Shown piece by piece: positions 29,980 through 38,419 of a DNA stretch of 64,000 nucleotides. The stretch is taken from assembly GCF_004784475.1 (NCBI RefSeq), contig NZ_SRRT01000003.1, positions 744,001 to 808,000 of the forward strand, written 5' to 3'. Position 1 is the stretch's first letter. Each line of letters begins with the position of its first letter. The notes under the pieces are model-generated. The model was not told the origin of the DNA. It saw nothing but the letters and a program-made list of their open reading frames with translations, and did no database searches. A program made the translations under genes and the position numbers. Source of the stretch: Streptomyces bauhiniae (GTDB taxonomy: Bacteria; Actinomycetota; Actinomycetes; Streptomycetales; Streptomycetaceae).

Positions 29980-30422
29980 CAGCGCTCCTGGCCGGGCTCG
30001 TCACCGGCCTCGTCCGCGTGCAGCTTGGCGTGCTCCTCGGCCTTGCCGCGGGTGGCGCGGGCCTCCTCGGGCAGCTCCAGCTCTGGGCAGTCCTTCCACA
30101 GGCGCTCCAGGGCGTAGAAGACGCGCTCCTCACTGTGCTGGACGTGGACGACGATGTCGACGTAGTCGAGCAGAATCCAGCGGGATTCGCGGTCGCCCTC
30201 GCGGCGGACGGGCTTGGCGCCCAGCTCCTTCTGCAGGCGCTCCTCGATCTCGTCGACGATCGCCCGGACCTGGCGGTCGTTCGGCGCGGAGGCCAGCAGG
30301 AACGCGTCCGTGATCGACAGCACGTCGCTGACGTCGTAGGCGATGACGTCGTGGGCGAGCTTGTCGGCGGCCGCCTGGGCGGCGGTGTTGATGAGTTCGA
30401 GGGAACGGTCGGTGGCGGTCAC
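29979..30422 (-). CDS. rsfS: Ribosome silencing factor RsfS (DUF143)
   Basis: 147 aa from a GTG that gives TATDRSLELINTAAQAAADK. RsfS binds ribosomal protein L14 and blocks subunit joining when nutrients are low. Family motifs are visible: DVIAYDVSDVLSITDAFLLA, SAPNDRQVRAIVDEIEE, GWILLDY-type strand (SRWILLDYVDIVVHVQ) and FYALERLWKDCPEL. A short charged tail follows. An upstream in-frame start exists but would cross the hairpin at 30531. It lies between the LytR-like gene and the histidine phosphatase. Confidence 0.95.
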   Translation of the reverse strand: MTATDRSLELINTAAQAAADKLAHDVIAYDVSDVLSITDAFLLASAPNDRQVRAIVDEIEERLQKELGAKPVRREGDRESRWILLDYVDIVVHVQHSEERVFYALERLWKDCPELELPEEARATRGKAEEHAKLHADEAGDEPGQER

Positions 30423-30530
30423 TGTGCGGCTTTCGTTCGAGGACGGGGTGCGGTGTGCGAAGACTCGGGTCGGGCGCGGGGCGCTTGCCGGAGGCACCAG
30501 GACTCCAAGGGTCTCACGCGCGGCCGGGCC

Positions 30531-30562
30531 CACCCCACGTGTTCCGGTGCTCACGTGGGGTG
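30531..30562 (-). terminator. Hairpin between the LytR-like gene and rsfS
   Basis: Perfect 11-base arms (30531-30541 and 30552-30562) with a ten-base loop, just 12 bases past the LytR-like stop. It may reduce rather than abolish read-through into rsfS. Confidence 0.55.
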
Positions 30563-30574
30563 TGCCGCGCCGGT

Positions 30575-32269
30575 TCAGGAGGCGGCAGGCTGGTAGTCCT
30601 GGCCGAGGACGACGAGGACGTCGGCGCCGGAGGAGACCGCGCCCTTGCTCACGGAGCCCGCGGGCAGGCCCAGGGTCTTGGCGACCTCGACGGCGTTCTG
30701 CTTGTCGGCGGGGTCGGAGTAGACCACCTTGGAGGCGGCCTGGGCGCCGGAGGCGGTGCCGCCCTCGATGAAGCCGAAGCCGCCGCCGAGCAGGGTCACG
30801 CGGGCCTTGTCGGTGTCGTCCTTGGCGCCGGTGGCGTTCTGTACGGCGACCCGGACCGCGGAGCCGGCGTCGGGGCTCTTGGCGGTACCGCCCAGGATGT
30901 TCTTGACCACACTGTCGCTGGTCCCGGCGCTCAGCGTGCCGTCGCTCTGCACCGGCAGCGGCACCGTCTGGTACTTCCCGTCCTTGGCGAGGTCGGCCAG
31001 CTTGGCGAGGAAGGTGCCGAGGTCCTTGTCGGTCAGCGGCGGGTCGAGGATCTGCGCGAGGGTCTGCACGGTGGTCGTCGCGGCCGACGGGTCGGACGAC
31101 AGCTTGCGCAGGGCGCCCTGCATGACCTCACCGAACCGCTTGAGCTGGGCGTTCTCGGTCTCGCCGGGCCCCCGGTAGGTGGCGTAGGCGACGGCCGCCT
31201 TGCCGCTGAGGGTCTGCGCCGTGCCCTGGTGCACCAGGGGGGCGGAGCCCTTCTTCTTGGCGTCGGGGTCGGGCACGTCGGTGTCGGTGTCGATCTCGAT
31301 GTTGCCGACCAGCTCCACGAGGTTCTGGAGGTAGGGGGTGTCCAGCCGCCAGGTGCCCTGGATGTCGGTGCCGAGGACGGTGTCGAGCTGGTCGCGGGTG
31401 CCGGAGGAGCCGTCGTCGTCCACCGACTTGGCGAGCGTGGTGGTGGTGCCCGAATCGTCGGTCAGCGCGAGGGAGTTGGGGAGCAGGACGGTGGTGCCGC
31501 GCTGGGTCGTGGTGTTGTCGACGAGCAGCACGGTGGAGGTGCCGCGCTTGCCGGTGTCGTGCAGGTGGACCACGATCACGTCGCGCTTCTGGGCGCCCGC
31601 GGTGACGGTGGTGCCGGTCGCGGTGCCGGGCGAGGAGACGCCGGGCAGCTTCCCGGCGTACCAGAGGTAGCCGACGCCGCCCGCGACGACCAGGGCGAGG
31701 ACCACGCCGAGGGCAATGATCCGGCTGCGGGCGCGGCGGCGGGCCTCCTCGCGGCGCTCGGTGCGGTTCTCGGTGAACTTCAGCCAGTCGATGACGTCCT
31801 CGGAGTCGCCGTCCGGCTCCTCGACGAACGCGAACTCCCCGTCCTGGCCCGCCTTTTGGCCTTCGGCCGGGGGCGCCTCGGTCCTGGCGTCCTCGTCGGG
31901 CCGCGTCTGCTGCGGGATGTAGGCCGTCTGTTCGGTGACCCTGGGCTGCTGTCCACTGGTCGCGGCCTGCCCGTAGGGGTCGTAGCCGGGGGCGGGGTCC
32001 TGGGCGCCGGTCCCGTACGGGTCGTAGGGGGCCTGCTGGTTCCCGTAGGGGTCGTAGCCGGGCGGTATGGGCTGTTGCTGCCCGGTGTCGTAACCGCCCT
32101 GGGGGTAACCCTGTTGCTGCCCGTAGGGGTCGTACGTCCCCTGCTGCGGCTGCTGTTGGGACGGGACCTGCTGGTACACCGGGCGGCCGTAGTCGTCGTA
32201 GCCGACGATCTCGTACTGGTCCCCTCCGTAACTGTCGTCGCCGTACCCAGCTTCGTATCGGTCGTTCAC
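30575..32269 (-). CDS. LytR C-terminal-domain membrane protein with degenerate LCP region
   Basis: 564 aa from a GTG. Residues 1-105 are a cytosolic Tyr/Gln/Gly-rich stretch with four YDPYG repeats (near 46, 72, 82 and 96). One membrane span (IIALGVVLALVVAGGVGYLW) lies at about 184-203. The outside part first resembles an LCP (LytR-CpsA-Psr) domain, with VIVVHLHDTGKRGTSTVLL, but the usual catalytic PRD segment reads LPNSLAL instead, so the phosphotransferase site seems lost. The last 90 residues form a LytR_C domain (AVRVAVQNATGAKDDTDKAR and GADVLVVLGQDY). It sits 17 bases after nadD and belongs to its operon. Confidence 0.82.
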   Translation of the reverse strand: MNDRYEAGYGDDSYGGDQYEIVGYDDYGRPVYQQVPSQQQPQQGTYDPYGQQQGYPQGGYDTGQQQPIPPGYDPYGNQQAPYDPYGTGAQDPAPGYDPYGQAATSGQQPRVTEQTAYIPQQTRPDEDARTEAPPAEGQKAGQDGEFAFVEEPDGDSEDVIDWLKFTENRTERREEARRRARSRIIALGVVLALVVAGGVGYLWYAGKLPGVSSPGTATGTTVTAGAQKRDVIVVHLHDTGKRGTSTVLLVDNTTTQRGTTVLLPNSLALTDDSGTTTTLAKSVDDDGSSGTRDQLDTVLGTDIQGTWRLDTPYLQNLVELVGNIEIDTDTDVPDPDAKKKGSAPLVHQGTAQTLSGKAAVAYATYRGPGETENAQLKRFGEVMQGALRKLSSDPSAATTTVQTLAQILDPPLTDKDLGTFLAKLADLAKDGKYQTVPLPVQSDGTLSAGTSDSVVKNILGGTAKSPDAGSAVRVAVQNATGAKDDTDKARVTLLGGGFGFIEGGTASGAQAASKVVYSDPADKQNAVEVAKTLGLPAGSVSKGAVSSGADVLVVLGQDYQPAAS

Positions 32270-32286
32270 CGGTGGCCCCTCTCGGC

Positions 32287-32964
32287 TCACTCGCCGCGGT
32301 ACAGCTCGCGCTTGTCGATGTAGCGGACGACCCCGTCCGGGACCATGTACCAGATGGGGTCCCCCTTGGCGACTCTCGCCCGGCACTCGGTGGAGGAGAT
32401 GGCCAGCGCGGGCACCTCGACCAGGGAGACACCGCCCGCCGGCAGCCCGGCGTCGGTCAGTTGGTGGCCGGGGCGGGTGACGCCGACGAAGTGGGCGAGG
32501 GAGAAGAGTTCCTCGGAGTCGCGCCAGGTGAGCAGTTGGGCGAGGGCGTCGGCACCGGTGATGAAGAACAGGTCGGTGTCGGGGTTGAGGGCGCGCAGGT
32601 CGCGCAGGGTGTCCACGGTGTAGGTGGGACCGCCGCGGTCGATGTCGATGCGGCTGACGGAGAACTGCGGGTTCTCGGCGGTGGCGATGACCGTCATCAG
32701 ATAGCGGTCCTCGGCCGGGGAGACGGCCCGGTGCGACTTCTGCCAGGGCTGGCCGGTGGGCACGAACACCACCTCGTCCAGTTGGAACCGGGCGGCGACC
32801 TCACTGGCCGCCACGAGGTGCCCGTGGTGGATCGGGTCGAAGGTGCCGCCCATGACGCCGAGCCTGCGCCGGCCCGTGCGGGCGGGGCCGTGGTCCGCCG
32901 TGCTCCGTGCCGGCTCGTCCACGGTGCCCTCCGCCGGACCGGTAGGCATGTCCTGCTCTCCCAT
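32287..32964 (-). CDS. nadD: Nicotinate-nucleotide adenylyltransferase
   Basis: 225 aa. The enzyme adenylates nicotinate mononucleotide in NAD synthesis. The nucleotidyltransferase signature [12 protein letters not shown] and the second motif ISSTECRAR (ISSTxxR type) are intact, with [12 protein letters not shown] between. The first 35 residues are a charged extension typical of Streptomyces copies; a second ATG at 32949 is possible. First gene of the operon nadD-lytR-rsfS-phosphatase. Confidence 0.95.
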   Translation of the reverse strand: MGEQDMPTGPAEGTVDEPARSTADHGPARTGRRRLGVMGGTFDPIHHGHLVAASEVAARFQLDEVVFVPTGQPWQKSHRAVSPAEDRYLMTVIATAENPQFSVSRIDIDRGGPTYTVDTLRDLRALNPDTDLFFITGADALAQLLTWRDSEELFSLAHFVGVTRPGHQLTDAGLPAGGVSLVEVPALAISSTECRARVAKGDPIWYMVPDGVVRYIDKRELYRGE

Positions 32965-33019
32965 GCGTGCAGACCCTACCGGCCCGGCCTGCGGCTTCTC
33001 GCCGGGGACCGGCCGGGCT

Positions 33020-33184
33020 TCAGCGGTCGCGGTTGAAGCGGGTGGTGATCCACAGCAGGAGCAGCAGGATGAACAGGGCGCCGCCGCCGGTGATCGCGGG
33101 GTTCAGGCTGTTGTGGTTGCCGCCGTGCTCTGCGCCCTCGGCGGCGAGAGTGACCAACTGGGCAGCGGTGCTGTGGAGGCTCAT
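33020..33184 (-). CDS. Small single-span membrane protein (54 aa)
   Basis: ATG at 33184. The first 30 residues are soluble ([20 protein letters not shown], then [12 protein letters not shown]), followed by one span, [13 protein letters not shown], and a basic end RFNRDR, giving an N-out, C-in topology. The start has no strong Shine-Dalgarno, but the frame is conserved in form with the neighbouring 54-aa protein at 33304. I recall such short proteins beside nadD in Streptomyces. Function unknown. Confidence 0.72.
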   Translation of the reverse strand: MSLHSTAAQLVTLAAEGAEHGGNHNSLNPAITGGGALFILLLLLWITTRFNRDR

Positions 33185-33303
33185 CTTCGGCGTGACCTAT
33201 CGCGTGTGGGCGGGATAAAGACGTCTGTCCATCGTAAGCGGGCACCCCCTCGGCGATCACGCCGACTCCGGCAAAGGGGCCCGGCGGGAACCCGGCGGAG
33301 GTG

Positions 33304-33468
33304 TCAGTCGTCCTTCTGCTTGTAGCCGCGCAGGAGGAACCAGCCGGTCAGCGCGCAGCCCACGACCATCACGATCAGCACGATCCGGAGCAGGTTGCCC
33401 GGCCCCTGCTGCTGGGCGGCGCTCGACGCGGCCTCGGTCAGCCAGGCGGCTGCGGGGTGGTGCTCCAT
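33304..33468 (-). CDS. Second small single-span membrane protein (54 aa)
   Basis: ATG at 33468 with AGGAG nearby. It reads EHHPAAAWLTEAASSAAQQQ, then a span LLRIVLIVMVVGCALTGWFLL and a basic RGYKQKDD tail. Same length and plan as the 33020-33184 protein, but the sequences do not align well, so they are analogous in layout rather than proven duplicates. Function unknown. Confidence 0.72.
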   Translation of the reverse strand: MEHHPAAAWLTEAASSAAQQQGPGNLLRIVLIVMVVGCALTGWFLLRGYKQKDD

Positions 33469-33570
33469 GACATGACTCCTTTGGGGGTGCTGCCCGTCCA
33501 CGGTATATCCGCCTAGGCTGGGCCCGGTCCGGGGGGCGCAGCGGGTTATCCGAGACGCAGGGGGAACGAC

Positions 33571-34659
33571 ATGTCCGACGACCGCCACGAGCAGGCCGGC
33601 CAGGAGCGGGTGCCCGGCAGGCACCGCAGCCGCTTCCCGGGGATCTCCTCGCGCGCGTACGAGCATCCGGCGGACCGCTCCGCCCTGGTGGCGCTGCGCA
33701 AACTGACCGGATTCGACACGGTGTTCAAGGCGCTGAGCGGGCTGCTGCCCGAGCGGAGCCTGAAGCTGCTGTTCCTGTCCGACTCGGTGCGGGTCTCCGA
33801 CCGCCAGTTCGCCCACCTCAGCGACATGCTCCGGGACGCCTGCTACATCCTGGACCTGGACAAGGTCCCGGCGATGTACGTCACGCAGGACCCGAAGCCG
33901 AACGCGATGTGCATCGGGCTGGACGAGCCGGTGATCGTGGTGACCACCGGTCTGGTGGAGCTGCTGGACGAGGAGGAGATGCGGGCGGTCGTCGGCCACG
34001 AGGTGGGCCACGCGCTGTCCGGCCACTCCGTGTACCGCACGGTGCTGCTGTTCCTGACCTCGCTGGCGCTGAAGGTGGCGTGGATTCCGCTGGGCAATGT
34101 GGCGATCATGGCGATCGTGACGGCGCTGCGGGAGTGGTTCCGCAAGTCCGAGCTGTCGGCCGACCGGGCCGGGCTGCTGGTGGGCCAGGACCTTCGGGCG
34201 TCGATGCGCGGCCTGATGAAGATCGCGGGCGGCAACCACCTGCACGAGATGAACGTGGACGCGTTCCTGGAGCAGGCCGAGGAGTACGAGGCCGGGGGCG
34301 ACCTGCGGGACTCGGTGCTGAAGATCCTGAACGTCCTCCCCCGCTCGCACCCCTTCACCACGATCCGGGCGGCCGAGCTGAAGAAGTGGGCGGACTCCCG
34401 TGACTTCCAGCGGATCATGGACGGTCACTACCCGCGCCGCGAGGAGGACAAGGACGCCCGCGTCGGCGAGTCCTTCCGCCAGTCCGCCGCGAGCTACGCG
34501 AGCGAGGTGCGCACCAGCAAGGACCCGCTGATGAAGCTGGTCTCGGACCTCGCGGGCGGTGCGGGCGACCTGGGCGGCCGGGTGAAGCGGGGCTTCAACG
34601 GCTTCGCCGGGCAGCCGCCGAAGGACGGTCCCGCGAAGGACGCCCCGGCAGGAGGCTGA
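33571..34659 (+). CDS. M48-family zinc metallopeptidase
   Basis: 362 aa. The zinc-binding HEVGH motif is at residues 143-147, with the third ligand glutamate in the SELSADRAG helix about 60 residues on. One hydrophobic span (TVLLFLTSLALKVAWIPLGN, then VAIMAIVTAL) lies in the catalytic region, as in HtpX/M48 membrane proteases. The start has GGGGGAA eight bases upstream. The C-terminal 40 residues are Gly/Pro-rich (GGAGDLGGRVKRGFNGF). Peptidases of this class often remove damaged membrane proteins. It is convergent with the SCO2583-like gene. Confidence 0.92.
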   Translation: MSDDRHEQAGQERVPGRHRSRFPGISSRAYEHPADRSALVALRKLTGFDTVFKALSGLLPERSLKLLFLSDSVRVSDRQFAHLSDMLRDACYILDLDKVPAMYVTQDPKPNAMCIGLDEPVIVVTTGLVELLDEEEMRAVVGHEVGHALSGHSVYRTVLLFLTSLALKVAWIPLGNVAIMAIVTALREWFRKSELSADRAGLLVGQDLRASMRGLMKIAGGNHLHEMNVDAFLEQAEEYEAGGDLRDSVLKILNVLPRSHPFTTIRAAELKKWADSRDFQRIMDGHYPRREEDKDARVGESFRQSAASYASEVRTSKDPLMKLVSDLAGGAGDLGGRVKRGFNGFAGQPPKDGPAKDAPAGG

Positions 34660-34669
34660 GCGCCCGCGC

Positions 34670-35737
34670 TCACACGTGCGGCTGGGCGGTGTCGGCGAGC
34701 GTGCCGCACAGCGCCGCGGCGCCGGTCCCGTAGGGGTCGGTGCCGGGCGGTCCGCCCGCCTTGGCGTGCTCCCCGGCCAGCAGCGGCCGCAGATAGGCGG
34801 CGGTGTCCGCGGCGCAGGAGAGCGGGCCCGCCTGGGTGCTGGAGACGGTCAGCCGGGTCTGGCCGATGCGCAGGGTGTCGCGGTCGAAGCGGAAGGTCAG
34901 CTCGCGGCGCACGGTGAACAGCGACACCGGGGTCCTTCCTTCGGTGCCGGCCGCGCGCACGGCGTAGACGAAGGTGCCGTCGGCCACGACCTGGAGGGTG
35001 GCCGCGTCGGTCTCGGTCACCTTCAGGGCGCCGCGGGTGCGGATGTCGTCGTCGGCGAGGGCGGTGCGGGCGGGGTCGAAGCGGACCATCCAGCCGGTGG
35101 GCGCGTGCCTGCCGTCGGCCGCCGGGGCGTCCATGCTCCGGTCGAACTGGTCGAGCTGGTCGGCGGCGATCAGGGCCCGTACGGGGCGTACCTGGCGGCC
35201 GGTGAGCACGTCGGGGTCGAGCGCGGAGTGCAGGACGTACTTGCGGGCGGTGTCGAGGGCCGCGAGGACCTGGCTGTCGGAGAAGTGCGCGGTGGGCTGC
35301 GAGGGAGGCAGCGGCATCCCGGCGAGGCCCACCGCGAACCGGGCGGCGGGGCTGCGGGCGTACAGCGTGCGGGCGTCGGGGGCGCCGGGCACCGGGCCGC
35401 GCGGGGCGAGGGGGACGACGCTCATCCGCAGCGGCTCGGTGGATCTCTTCACGGGGGCTGCGCCGTACGGGTGGCGGAAGCCCATGAAGACGGCGGTGCC
35501 GAAGGCCACGGCGAGCAGCAGCAGGAGCACCATCGCCTGCCGGGGGATGCCCCGGCGCAGTGGCGGGCGGCGGCGTACGGCGGGGGCGTGGTCGCTGACG
35601 CGTTCGCGGGCGGAGGACTCCTGGAGCCGGGCAGCGCGGACGAACGACTCGTCGAACACGACGGATCGGTACTCGTCCTCGGCACCGCCGGGAGCGCCCT
35701 CGGGGGTGCCCTCCGGTGGGTCTCCAGGCCCGCCCAT
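34670..35737 (-). CDS. SCO2583-family membrane protein
   Basis: 355 aa. A short acidic N-terminus carries the motif EDEYRSVVFDESFVRAA (residues 21-37). A basic patch (VRRRPPLRRGIPRQ) precedes one membrane span (AMVLLLLLAVAFGTAVFMGF, about 68-87), and the remainder is outside and beta-rich, with two late cysteines (LSCAADTA and ALCGTL) that could form a disulfide. I recall this as the SCO2583 family next to SCO2584. The N-terminal motif is shared with the next gene (35827), which suggests both bind the same cytosolic partner. Role in spore wall assembly is inferred from the neighbour. Confidence 0.8.
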   Translation of the reverse strand: MGGPGDPPEGTPEGAPGGAEDEYRSVVFDESFVRAARLQESSARERVSDHAPAVRRRPPLRRGIPRQAMVLLLLLAVAFGTAVFMGFRHPYGAAPVKRSTEPLRMSVVPLAPRGPVPGAPDARTLYARSPAARFAVGLAGMPLPPSQPTAHFSDSQVLAALDTARKYVLHSALDPDVLTGRQVRPVRALIAADQLDQFDRSMDAPAADGRHAPTGWMVRFDPARTALADDDIRTRGALKVTETDAATLQVVADGTFVYAVRAAGTEGRTPVSLFTVRRELTFRFDRDTLRIGQTRLTVSSTQAGPLSCAADTAAYLRPLLAGEHAKAGGPPGTDPYGTGAAALCGTLADTAQPHV

Positions 35738-35826
35738 ACCTTCAGGGTAGGTCGCGGCGGGCTCGGGTAAACGCGCTGGTACGCGACAAGTTCTGACAGG
35801 TTCCCACCAAAGACGCCGAGCGGGTG

Positions 35827-36387
35827 TCAGGGGGTGGGCGGTATCGCGGTGACGGCCGGCCGGGACTGCTCGGCGGTCAGGGAGGGCACGGCGGCGCCGT
35901 CCCGGCCGAGGCCGGTGGAGGCGGGGGCGGGCACCCGGTCGCGGCTGCCCGAGGAGGCGCCCCGGTAGACGGCGGCGAAGGCCAGCGCGACCATGCCGAC
36001 GCCCATCACCACGGCGAGCAGCCAGGCCACCGGCCGGTGCCAGCGCAGGCCCGCGAGGGGGCCCTCGTGGCCGTCGTGCGCGTAGCGGCCGTCGAAGTCG
36101 TCGTCGTCCAGGTCGTGGCCGAAACCGCTGCCCTCGGGGCCGTAGCCCTCGTCGTAGGGGTCGGCGGGGGCGTGGGTGCGGCGGCCCTCGGCATCGGCGG
36201 CCTCGGCTCGTGCCTCGGCGGCGGCGAGGAGGCGTTCCACGGCGCTGGGCTCGTGGACGGTGGCGGCGGCGACGAAGGCCGCGTCGAAGACCACGGAGGC
36301 GAACTCTTCGTCCGACCTTCCGCGGTCGTGGTCGTCGTCGGGCTCCCAGCCGTCAGGGAACGGCGTGCCCCCCACGTCCTCCGGCAC
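35827..36387 (-). CDS. SCO2584-family spore wall biosynthesis protein
   Basis: 186 aa from a GTG (an in-frame TTG at 36414 would add nine residues). The cytosolic part contains SDEEFASVVFDAAFVAAA, the same motif as in the SCO2583-like neighbour, then an acidic, Tyr/Gly/Asp-rich linker. One span (PVAWLLAVVMGVGMVALAFA) is at about 117-136, followed by a short outside tail. SCO2584 has been placed in the Streptomyces spore wall synthesizing complex that works with MreB; this statement is from memory of the literature. It lies between proA and the SCO2583-like gene on the same strand. Confidence 0.8.
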   Translation of the reverse strand: MPEDVGGTPFPDGWEPDDDHDRGRSDEEFASVVFDAAFVAAATVHEPSAVERLLAAAEARAEAADAEGRRTHAPADPYDEGYGPEGSGFGHDLDDDDFDGRYAHDGHEGPLAGLRWHRPVAWLLAVVMGVGMVALAFAAVYRGASSGSRDRVPAPASTGLGRDGAAVPSLTAEQSRPAVTAIPPTP

Positions 36388-36471
36388 GGGTCCAGAGTAG
36401 ACCTGGGGGGTCAATTTGGGCAGACGGTACGGAAATTCGTCCGTCGTCCCGTGGGCGCTTCGCGGAGAGGC

Positions 36472-37758
36472 TCAGGGGCGTACGTGGCCGTCGCCGGTGA
36501 CGATGTACTTGGTGCTGGTCAGCTCCGGAAGACCCATGGGGCCACGGGCGTGCAGCTTCTGGGTGGAGATGCCGATCTCCGCGCCGAAGCCGAACTGGCC
36601 GCCGTCGGTGAAGCGGGTGGAGGCGTTCACGGCGACCGTGGTGGAGTCCACCAGACGGGTGAAGCGCCGGGCCGCCTGCTGACTGGTGGTGACGATCGCC
36701 TCGGTGTGCCCGGAGCTCCACAGCCGGATGTGCTCGACGGCCTTGTCGAGGGAGTCGACCACGGCGGCGGCGATGTCGTACGACAGGTACTCGGTCTCCC
36801 AGTCCTCCGGCACCGCCTCCACCACGGTCGCCTTCGTGCCCTCGGCGTGGGCCAGGACGCGCGGGTCGGCGTGCACGGTGACCCCGGCCCCGGCGAGCGC
36901 GTCCAGGGCGCGGGGCAGGAAGGCGGCGGCGATGTCCTGGTGGACCAGCAGGGTCTCGGCGGCGTTGCAGACGCTGACCCGCTGGGCCTTGGAGTTGACC
37001 AGGATGTCGATCGCCATGTCGATGTCGGCGTCGGCGTCCACGTAGACGTGGCAGTTGCCGGTGCCGGTCTCGATGACGGGGACGGTGGACTCGCCGACCA
37101 CGGTCCGGATGAGGGAGGCGCCACCGCGCGGGATGAGCACGTCGACCAGGCCGCGGGCGCGCATCAGCTCGCGCACGCTCTCCCGGCTCTCCCCCGGCAC
37201 GAGCTGCACGGCGTCGGCGGGCAGTCCGGCGCCCCCGACGGCGTCCCGGATCACCCGGACCAGGGCGGTGTTGGACTCGTAGGCGGAGGCGGAGCCGCGC
37301 AGCAGGACGGCGTTGCCGGACTTCAGGCAGAGCGCGGCGGCGTCGACGGTGACGTTCGGCCGGGCCTCGTAGATGATGCCGACGACGCCGAGGGGGACGC
37401 GGACCTGGCGCAGGTCGATGCCGTTGGGCAGCGTGTTGCCCCGGACGACCTCGCCGACCGGGTCGGGCAGCTTCGCCACGTCCCGCACGTCGGCGGCGAT
37501 GGCGCGCACCCGCTCCGGGGTGAGGGTGAGCCGGTCCACTACCGACTCGCTGGTGCCGTTCTCCCGCGCCTTGGCCACGTCGCGGGCGTTGGCGGCCACG
37601 ATCTCGGCGGTGCGGACCTCCAGCGCGTCCGCGACGGCGAGCAGCGCGTCGTCCTTGTCGGCACGCGGCAGCGGCGCGAGGTCGGCGGCGGCCGCCCTGG
37701 CCCGGTAGGCGGCCTGGGTGACCGGCGAGAGGGAGTCGTACGGGGAGAGCGTGGTCAT
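36472..37758 (-). CDS. proA: Glutamate-5-semialdehyde dehydrogenase (gamma-glutamyl phosphate reductase)
   Basis: 428 aa from the ATG of MTTLSPYDS. It catalyses the second step of proline synthesis, reducing gamma-glutamyl phosphate with NADPH. Aldehyde dehydrogenase fold with [32 protein letters not shown], the catalytic cysteine in [13 protein letters not shown], and a late [27 protein letters not shown] split across two strands. It lies downstream of proB with one small gene between, a common order in actinobacteria. Confidence 0.97.
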   Translation of the reverse strand: MTTLSPYDSLSPVTQAAYRARAAAADLAPLPRADKDDALLAVADALEVRTAEIVAANARDVAKARENGTSESVVDRLTLTPERVRAIAADVRDVAKLPDPVGEVVRGNTLPNGIDLRQVRVPLGVVGIIYEARPNVTVDAAALCLKSGNAVLLRGSASAYESNTALVRVIRDAVGGAGLPADAVQLVPGESRESVRELMRARGLVDVLIPRGGASLIRTVVGESTVPVIETGTGNCHVYVDADADIDMAIDILVNSKAQRVSVCNAAETLLVHQDIAAAFLPRALDALAGAGVTVHADPRVLAHAEGTKATVVEAVPEDWETEYLSYDIAAAVVDSLDKAVEHIRLWSSGHTEAIVTTSQQAARRFTRLVDSTTVAVNASTRFTDGGQFGFGAEIGISTQKLHARGPMGLPELTSTKYIVTGDGHVRP

Positions 37759-37833
37759 GGGGGAAGGGTAGTGCGGTGCGCGCATCCCTCCGGAGGCTGT
37801 TCCACCCCGCGAGACGGGGCAAAACGCCCCGGC

Positions 37834-38274
37834 TCAGAAGGGGTGGACCCCTACGGGGGTGGCCGGTGCGGGGCCGTAGCCCTCGGCAATGCGCTGGTGG
37901 TAGGTCTCGCGGTCGATGACCTCCAGGCCGACGATCTCCCAGGGCGGCAGCCCGGCGGTCTGCCGGTGCTCACCCCACAGCCGCAGCGCGACGGCGGCCG
38001 CGTCGTGCAGGTCGCGGGCCTCCTCCCAGTACCGGATCTCCGCGTGGTCACCGGCGTATCTGCTGGTCAGGAGGAAGGGGTGGTCGTGGGCGAGCTGTTC
38101 GAGGGCCCGCCGCAGATCCTGTACGGGGACGCGCTCCCCGGAGACGCTGAGGGTGACGTGCCACAGGCGGGGCAGGTCCTTGGGCTCCTCGTAGGTGTCC
38201 CCCGCCGCGACGCTCGTCAGAGCACCGCGGGACGCCGCCCCAGGACGGACTCGTCTCACGACGGCCTCCTTCAC
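37834..38274 (-). CDS. Conserved hypothetical protein between proB and proA (146 aa)
   Basis: The GTG start of KEAVVRRVRPGAASRG is chosen over an upstream start because it is closest to an AAGGGG. Core features are DLPRLWHVTLSVSGERVPVQ, LRRALEQLAHDHPFLLTSRY, AEIRYWEEARDLHDAAAVAL and WEIVGLEVIDRETYHQR, a pattern of alternating strands and helices that suggests a ferredoxin-like alpha/beta fold. No membrane span. I recall an equivalent at this place (SCO2586 region) and know of no function. Same strand as both proline genes. Confidence 0.78.
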   Translation of the reverse strand: MKEAVVRRVRPGAASRGALTSVAAGDTYEEPKDLPRLWHVTLSVSGERVPVQDLRRALEQLAHDHPFLLTSRYAGDHAEIRYWEEARDLHDAAAVALRLWGEHRQTAGLPPWEIVGLEVIDRETYHQRIAEGYGPAPATPVGVHPF

Positions 38275-38419
38275 GCATGGCCCCTTGACGGAACGTGTCC
38301 CTTCAACACGCCCCCGCAACAAAGTTGAGCAGGCCGCAGGGCTCCGCGTGGCGGTTTTACGGAACGTCCCCCACCGGGGGCGTCCGGCGTGCCCGGCTTT
38401 TCCGGCGCGGGGGCGGCGG

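Noticed and set aside
36409..36414. TTG start or TTGACC promoter for the SCO2584-like gene
   Set aside because: No matching -10 at correct distance, and the GTG at 36387 is a more usual start; kept as an alternative only.
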